Part shown: piece by piece, positions 15,936 to 20,166 of the stretch
Layout: each line of letters opens with the position of its first letter
How positions within the stretch are numbered: the first letter of the stretch is position 1
Program-made: the position numbers and the translations under genes
Notes under the pieces: generated by a model
Told to the model about the DNA's origin: nothing
What the model saw: only the letters and a program-made list of their open reading frames with translations
Database searches by the model: none
NCBI GenBank assembly: GCA_027310735.1
Contig: DAIDAH010000017.1
Coordinates: 1 to 20,166, forward strand
Reading direction: 5' to 3'
Length of the DNA stretch: 20,166 nt
DNA from: Methylotenera sp.
GTDB taxonomy: Bacteria; Pseudomonadota; Gammaproteobacteria; Burkholderiales; Methylophilaceae

Positions 15936-16472
15936 ATGGATAGCCAAGATTTTGAGTTAATGATTCGTCAAGATGCTGAAGTCCAGAAGGTGTTTTTATC
16001 GACGTTGGAATGGCTGATTGCCGTGACAAATCGTTACTACAGCCCAATTGAATTTGGCTTGGTACATATTTCTTTCGGCCACCAGCATGACTTAGGTGAG
16101 GCTTATGGTGCGGTGGATGCAATCTGGCAGTTGGTAAAGTTCACCTCAACTTTCAAGAAGGCTTTTCGTAAAACAGATCTAGTGGCCAGAATCGGCATTG
16201 ATTATTGGATTATTGTGCCTTACACCCCCGCCTCAGAAGGCATCTACGAGAAAGTGCTGGGAACTTTAAAGCTGGCTGAGCATGAAGGTTTGCAAGTGGT
16301 TGAGCGTAGAACGTCTATTTTTACGCTTTCTATTCTGTTGAAGAAATTAGAGAAAAGCTTAACGGAGCTCAATGCGCTAGAGTTTTTGGCACATCTGAAA
16401 GAAAATCGGGAAACGTACGCGAAGCATACGTTTGTATTGCCTCCGGCTCCACGTTCAGACCTAGCGGTATAG
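15936..16472 (+). CDS. Small protein with a degenerate GGDEF-like domain
   Basis: A 178-residue soluble protein whose middle resembles a diguanylate cyclase (GGDEF) domain. IEFGLVHISF (38-47) sits where the first strand with the metal-binding Asp lies. KAFRKTDLVARIGIDYWIIVPYT (positions 75-97; core TDLVARIGIDYW) aligns with the stretch that ends in GGDEF. Here the signature is GIDYW (87-91) and the first-strand Asp is replaced, so cyclase activity is unlikely; it may bind a nucleotide or act as a structural partner. There is no sensor domain, signal peptide or membrane segment, and the C-terminal tail (130-178) is helical, then Pro-rich. AGGAGA 6 bases before the ATG is the best ribosome site in the window. 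The gene is solitary after pyrC and its end overlaps nadD by 12 bases, tail to tail. Confidence 0.72.
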   Translation: MDSQDFELMIRQDAEVQKVFLSTLEWLIAVTNRYYSPIEFGLVHISFGHQHDLGEAYGAVDAIWQLVKFTSTFKKAFRKTDLVARIGIDYWIIVPYTPASEGIYEKVLGTLKLAEHEGLQVVERRTSIFTLSILLKKLEKSLTELNALEFLAHLKENRETYAKHTFVLPPAPRSDLAV

Positions 16473-17120
16473 TTTATGTGTTTGAATATAATCAATCACG
16501 CTATCAGGCATTAAGTAGCGTACAGAGTGATGATTTTTAATGCTGTCGCGTATCGTGGTAGAAGAAATATCTAATGCAGTAATTTGCTGCATAGTCACCC
16601 AGCCCGACGGTGATTCATGTAGCTCGTCAGCATTTTCAGTGTAATGATTGTGCAAGAAAGTTTCCAAAACTTTGGGTAAGACTTCTTTATTGCTTGCCGT
16701 AAGCGGGCGTTGCACCAGCGCAATGTGGCAGAGTTGAATGATTTCCTGCCAGCGGTGCCATGTGTTGAATTTGGTGAAGGCATCGCTACCCATAAATAAG
16801 GTCAGACTCACTTCCTTACCAAACTCGTCACGTAAGCTTAGTAACGTATCTACGGTATAAGATGCCCCAGATCTAAGCAATTCGCGGTTATCCACAGTGA
16901 ATGTTGGGTTGTTACTCACGCCTAGATGCACCATCGCAGCGCGGTGTTCTGCGCTAATTAAATCAGCAGATTTATGTGGCGGGTTTGCTGCAGGGATAAA
17001 GCGCACTTCGTCTAGATTCAGTGATTCAGCCAACTCTTGCGCCATACGTAAATGGCCGAAATGAATGGGGTTGAATGTACCACCCATCAGGCCAATTGCC
17101 GTTTGTGTTGCAGACTGCAT
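16461..17120 (-). CDS. nadD: Nicotinate-nucleotide adenylyltransferase
   Basis: Joins nicotinate mononucleotide and ATP to make deamido-NAD in NAD synthesis. The 219 residues carry GLMGGTFNPIHFGHLR with the nucleotidyltransferase HxGH pair His20-His23. FIPAANPPHK (41-50), FMGSDAFTKFNTWHRW (109-124) and the ISSTTIR signature (185-191) that binds the triphosphate follow. The ATG at 17120 directly follows the proA stop with no spacer, and AGGG in the proA end serves as ribosome site, so the two are likely co-translated. The 3' end overlaps the convergent GGDEF-like gene by 12 bases. In many proteobacteria rsfS follows nadD; here the next gene is on the other strand. Confidence 0.97.
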   Translation of the reverse strand: MQSATQTAIGLMGGTFNPIHFGHLRMAQELAESLNLDEVRFIPAANPPHKSADLISAEHRAAMVHLGVSNNPTFTVDNRELLRSGASYTVDTLLSLRDEFGKEVSLTLFMGSDAFTKFNTWHRWQEIIQLCHIALVQRPLTASNKEVLPKVLETFLHNHYTENADELHESPSGWVTMQQITALDISSTTIRDSIKNHHSVRYLMPDSVIDYIQTHKLYR

Positions 17121-18377
17121 CTACGCCCTGACTTGACCGTCGCCGAGCACAATATATTTCAGCGAAGTTAAGCCTTCCAAGCCCACAGGTCCACGTGCAT
17201 GCAGTTTGTCCGTAGAAATGCCGATTTCTGCACCCAAGCCATATTCAAAGCCATCAGCAAAGCGTGTTGATGCGTTGACCATGACGCTGCTGGAATCCAC
17301 TTCACGTAAGAATTTTCTGGCTTTGGTATAGTTCTCGGTCACAATCGCTTCGGTGTGTTGTGATGAATGTTGATTGATGTGTGCAATTGCCTCGTCCAAT
17401 CCGTCTACGACTTTGCATGAAATAATGGCCGCTAAATATTCAGTGTAATAGTCTTCATAAGTGGCATGAACTGCTTGTGGCACAAGCGCACATGTTTCAG
17501 CGCAGCCGCGAATCTCAATGCCGTGCGCAGTGAGCATCTCAGCTAGTTTTGGCAGCATGTCATTAGCCACAGAACGCGCGATCAACATTGATTCTGCCGT
17601 GTTGCAGGTACCTAAGCGCTGTGTTTTGCTATTTTCTAAAATGCGCAATGCTTTATTAAAGTCGGCATCACTATCAATAAATACATGGCAATTGCCATCC
17701 AAATGTTTAATGACAGGAATGCGTGCGTCATTGGAGATGCGCTCAATCAAGCCTTTTCCACCACGTGGCACGATTACGTCCACATATTGTTTCATTGTGA
17801 TGAGTTCGCCGACTGCGGCACGGTCTGTGGTTTCCACCACTTGCACTGCTGTTACAGGTAGGCTGGCGGCTTGTAAGCCTTCATGCACCAGTCTAGCCAG
17901 CGCTTGATTGCAGTTAAAGGCTTCGCTACCACCACGCAAAATTGCAGCATTGCCTGATTTGATACACAGGCCGGCAGCGTCAACCGTCACATTTGGCCTT
18001 GCCTCATAAATGATGCCAATCACACCTAAAGGCACACGCATTTTGCCAATCTGAATGCCGCTAGGTCTATATTTAAAGTCTGTCATTTCACCGATTGGGT
18101 CATTCAGGTTGGCAATCTGCGTTAAGCCTTCAGCCATGTTGTGAATGGATTTTTCGGTAATAGTCAGTCTGTCGAGCATGGCATCATCCATACCAGAGGC
18201 ACGGGCAGCGTCTAGGTCGAGCTGATTGGCCGCGAGTAGTGCGGCTTTATCTCTTAAAATGGCATGAGCAATATGCTTGAGCGCATGGTTCTTTGTATTG
18301 CTGTCTGCGCTTGCCATATGCCGTGAAGCATCTCTGGCGGCGATACCAATGTTTTGCATGTAGTGTTGAATGTTCAT
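17121..18377 (-). CDS. proA: Glutamate-5-semialdehyde dehydrogenase (gamma-glutamyl phosphate reductase)
   Basis: Second step of proline synthesis: reduces glutamyl-5-phosphate to the semialdehyde with NADPH. It has 418 residues, the usual length, with the aldehyde-dehydrogenase fold. [20 protein letters not shown] spans 115-134, [11 protein letters not shown] 147-157, [11 protein letters not shown] 201-211 and [10 protein letters not shown] 224-233. The catalytic Cys258 lies in [10 protein letters not shown]. The ATG at 18377 has AGGA 8 bases upstream; Met7 is a less supported start. It sits between holA (38 bases upstream) and nadD (abutting), so proline and NAD genes share this run with replication and envelope genes. 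I see no sign of an adjacent proB. Confidence 0.98.
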   Translation of the reverse strand: MNIQHYMQNIGIAARDASRHMASADSNTKNHALKHIAHAILRDKAALLAANQLDLDAARASGMDDAMLDRLTITEKSIHNMAEGLTQIANLNDPIGEMTDFKYRPSGIQIGKMRVPLGVIGIIYEARPNVTVDAAGLCIKSGNAAILRGGSEAFNCNQALARLVHEGLQAASLPVTAVQVVETTDRAAVGELITMKQYVDVIVPRGGKGLIERISNDARIPVIKHLDGNCHVFIDSDADFNKALRILENSKTQRLGTCNTAESMLIARSVANDMLPKLAEMLTAHGIEIRGCAETCALVPQAVHATYEDYYTEYLAAIISCKVVDGLDEAIAHINQHSSQHTEAIVTENYTKARKFLREVDSSSVMVNASTRFADGFEYGLGAEIGISTDKLHARGPVGLEGLTSLKYIVLGDGQVRA

Positions 18378-18415
18378 GAGTCTTATCCTATCAGAGTCTT
18401 GAATCTGAATTTAAA

Positions 18416-19429
18416 TTACCTGCCACGTACACGAGCCAGACCGAAGCAAAGTCTGGAAATTTCTAGCCAAGCATCTCCGAGCATCAAGCCTTTGGCGGTT
18501 TTATCAATGTCCGCCAGTTTCTGTAAGGCGGCTTCTAGTTGGCGCAGGCTGAGTCTTGCTAAAGCGCGTTTTACTAGCGATTGTTTATCGCCATAAATGC
18601 GTGCGCTGGTCATGGCATTGGTCACGTTTTCGCCGCGCATTTCAGCTTGTTTGATGCGTACCAAAGGTCGCAATGTCCACATCAGCGGATTCATGACGGC
18701 GACGGCTTGCTCACCTTCATCTTGCAGGCCTTGCAGAATGCGCACTGTGCGTGCAGCATCACCCGCCAGTACAGCTTCACCTAATTGAAAAGCATCGTAG
18801 CGTGATACGTTCAGCACAGCTTCGCGTACAGTTTCGTCTGACAACTCACCTTGTGGGTACAACAGCCCTAATTTTTGTACTTCCTGATTAGCTGCTAGTA
18901 AGTTGCCTTCAACTTGGTGTGCTAAAAAATCTAATGTCGCGGCACTGGTCTGTTGACCTTGTTGCGCAAGTCTATTAGCAATCCATTTTGGCAGGTGAGT
19001 CGCATCCACTTCGTCCAGAGTGATGGTGATGGCTTGTTTATCAAGCGCCCCAAACCAAACGCTATTTTTTGCTTCACGCTCTAAAGCTGGCAGAATAATG
19101 ACTACTGTAGTATCTGGTATGGCTTGGTTAGCTAATATTTGCAGGGCTTTGCCACCTTCAACGCCAGGCTTGCCGTTGGGAATGTTGATTTCGAGTAAGC
19201 GACGGCTAGCAAACAGTGAAATAGATTGGCCGTAATTTTGAATCTGTTGCCAGTTGAAATTACGCTCTACTGTTAAGCTGGTACGTTCATCAAAACTTTG
19301 CGCACGTGCAGCAGCACGAATTGCATCCAGACATTCACGCTGAGCTAACGGCTCGTCTCCGACGAGTACATACAATGGATGTAAGCCTTGCTTGAGGTGT
19401 AATTCAAGTTGTGTTTGAGCTAAACGCAT
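18416..19429 (-). CDS. holA: DNA polymerase III delta subunit
   Basis: Clamp-loader subunit that opens the beta sliding clamp. The 337 residues fit HolA. The start PLYVLVGDEPLAQRECLDAIR (18-38; core LVGDEPLAQ) is typical. Further blocks are SLFASRRLLEINIPNGKPG near 70-88, an inactive ATPase-like middle, and the C-terminal collar domain with MNPLMWTLRPLVRIKQ and the family-typical KSLVKRA-like stretch (here KQSLVKRALARLS). It starts 11 bases after lptE. There is no strong ribosome site, which suggests coupling to upstream translation. The order leuS-lptE-holA is conserved across beta- and gammaproteobacteria. Confidence 0.97.
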   Translation of the reverse strand: MRLAQTQLELHLKQGLHPLYVLVGDEPLAQRECLDAIRAAARAQSFDERTSLTVERNFNWQQIQNYGQSISLFASRRLLEINIPNGKPGVEGGKALQILANQAIPDTTVVIILPALEREAKNSVWFGALDKQAITITLDEVDATHLPKWIANRLAQQGQQTSAATLDFLAHQVEGNLLAANQEVQKLGLLYPQGELSDETVREAVLNVSRYDAFQLGEAVLAGDAARTVRILQGLQDEGEQAVAVMNPLMWTLRPLVRIKQAEMRGENVTNAMTSARIYGDKQSLVKRALARLSLRQLEAALQKLADIDKTAKGLMLGDAWLEISRLCFGLARVRGR

Positions 19430-19440
19430 CGATGATTTGA

Positions 19441-19962
19441 TTATTTCGCGGTCAGCTTGATGGCTGATAAGCGTCGTAATACCTCACGCACAGCGTCCTT
19501 GCGCATGTCGGAGTTTAACATCGCCTCTTCTTCAGCTTTGCCGAGCAATGCGCTATCGTTATACGAAAAGTCACGGCGTTGTTGTACGGTTTGTACCGTG
19601 CTCCAAATTGGATTGGCTGGTTCACGCGTTCTGAAACTGACACGATAGAAGAGCTCAAATTCTCGAACCACGCCGGTGCCGCTTAAAGACAAAATACGTT
19701 TTTCGTAGTTCTCACCTTGTACCTCAAGCAATAACTCTGCACCTTCGGGGCTATCTAATACCTGAATGCCGTTGGTTTCTAATGATTGTTTGAGGTCTCT
19801 CGAAATGCTGATGCCGCCACCTTGGATGTATAGTTTTTGGAATGGCAGGTTTGCTGCGCCACGCAATTGAAATCCGCATGCAGATAATATTAAAGAGCAC
19901 ATTAAAGCTAGCGATAATGATAGGTTTAATTGACGTGTGGCTATTGTGCGCAGGTTTTGCAT
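19441..19962 (-). CDS. lptE: LPS-assembly lipoprotein LptE
   Basis: Outer-membrane lipoprotein that plugs the LptD barrel and helps place lipopolysaccharide on the cell surface. It has 173 residues. The signal peptide (1-28) ends in the lipobox LSAC, with the lipidated Cys29 followed by GFQLRGAANLPFQKLYI, the typical mature start. SREFEL-type strand residues (here VVREFELFYRVSF) and the Tyr/Arg-rich QQRRDFSYNDSALLGK block follow, as in the family. The ATG is 3 bases after the leuS stop, and GGGA inside the leuS end serves as ribosome site, so it is almost certainly in one transcript with leuS. Sequence conservation in LptE is low; position and lipobox strengthen the call. Confidence 0.95.
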   Translation of the reverse strand: MQNLRTIATRQLNLSLSLALMCSLILSACGFQLRGAANLPFQKLYIQGGGISISRDLKQSLETNGIQVLDSPEGAELLLEVQGENYEKRILSLSGTGVVREFELFYRVSFRTREPANPIWSTVQTVQQRRDFSYNDSALLGKAEEEAMLNSDMRKDAVREVLRRLSAIKLTAK

Positions 19963-19965
19963 GGT

Positions 19966-20166
19966 TTATCCCACAACTACATTGATAAGTTTATTTGGCA
20001 CAACAATCACTTTGCGCACAGTCATATTCTCTTCAATGAATTTGAGTACACATGGTTGTTGTAATGCTAATTTTTCTAATGCTTCTTTTGACTCAGTTTT
20101 AGCAACGGTAATGCTACCACGTAGTTTTCCATTCACTTGAATTACATACTCAATGCTGTCTTGCAC
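19966..20166 (-). CDS. leuS: Leucyl-tRNA synthetase, C-terminal end (partial)
   Basis: The last 66 residues of LeuRS; the rest lies beyond the right edge. YVIQVNGKLRGSITV and the final TVRKVIVVPNKLINVVV are the conserved C-terminal domain that contacts the tRNA elbow. The enzyme charges tRNA-Leu in the cytoplasm. The Met at the very edge is internal, not the start. The gene heads the run leuS-lptE-holA-proA-nadD. Confidence 0.96.
   Translation of the reverse strand: MQDSIEYVIQVNGKLRGSITVAKTESKEALEKLALQQPCVLKFIEENMTVRKVIVVPNKLINVVVG

Noticed and set aside
15856..16122. An 88-codon open frame on the minus strand across the start of the GGDEF-like gene
   Set aside because: It is antisense to a gene with a good ribosome site and a recognisable domain; its sequence shows no family features.
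17518..17907. A 129-codon open frame on the plus strand inside proA
   Set aside because: It is the antisense shadow of a highly conserved enzyme and has no ribosome site or recognisable motif.
1..20166. Mobile element, prophage, CRISPR array or tRNA
   Set aside because: I found no transposase, integrase, spaced direct repeats or cloverleaf sequence; all gene neighbourhoods look chromosomal.

Overview
The window reads as a piece of a betaproteobacterial chromosome, most likely a methylotroph of the Methylophilaceae (Methylotenera or Methylophilus type). The basis is protein similarity recalled from memory, not a search. It includes an NAD-linked molybdenum formate dehydrogenase operon in fds order, a DUF3579 gene of the kind typical of betaproteobacteria, and the leuS-lptE-holA-proA-nadD and rsmI/lpoA-yraN-dolP clusters. 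Base composition is moderately AT-leaning and even throughout. I see no transposase, integrase, phage gene, tRNA, rRNA or CRISPR array. No gene-free stretch exceeds 300 bases; the longest gaps, about 110 to 180 bases, hold promoters and inverted repeats that are listed separately.

Layout. Positions 1-4211 (+) carry the end of fdsB, then fdsA, fdhD and fdsD: formate oxidation to CO2 with NADH production, the last step of C1 oxidation. Positions 4319-9993 (-) carry a GT-C/ArnT-like membrane protein, rpmE2, rho, trxA and a large PilZ-like protein. Positions 10126-10611 (+) hold a single exported TlpA-type thioredoxin. Positions 10695-13804 (-) hold a DUF3579 gene and the envelope cluster dolP, yraN and lpoA, with rsmI divergent and followed by pyrC (13932-15821, +). 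A small protein that looks like a degenerate GGDEF domain (15936-16472, +) runs tail to tail into nadD. Positions 16461-20166 (-) are the run leuS (3' end only), lptE, holA, proA, nadD, tightly packed in reading order from the right edge.

Most genes are ordinary housekeeping, and I do not find a convincing new multi-gene system. The points that deserve a second look are: the degenerate GGDEF-like protein (GIDYW instead of GGDEF) and the PilZ-like protein with an incomplete c-di-GMP motif; an ArnT-like protein lacking the usual Asp of its first-loop motif, with a (CG)6 tract near its start; a set of long, often perfect inverted repeats without U-tracts at gene ends, including two overlapping, mutually exclusive ones between trxA and rho; and a perfect 14-bp inverted repeat that encloses an extended -10 promoter in front of the DUF3579 gene.
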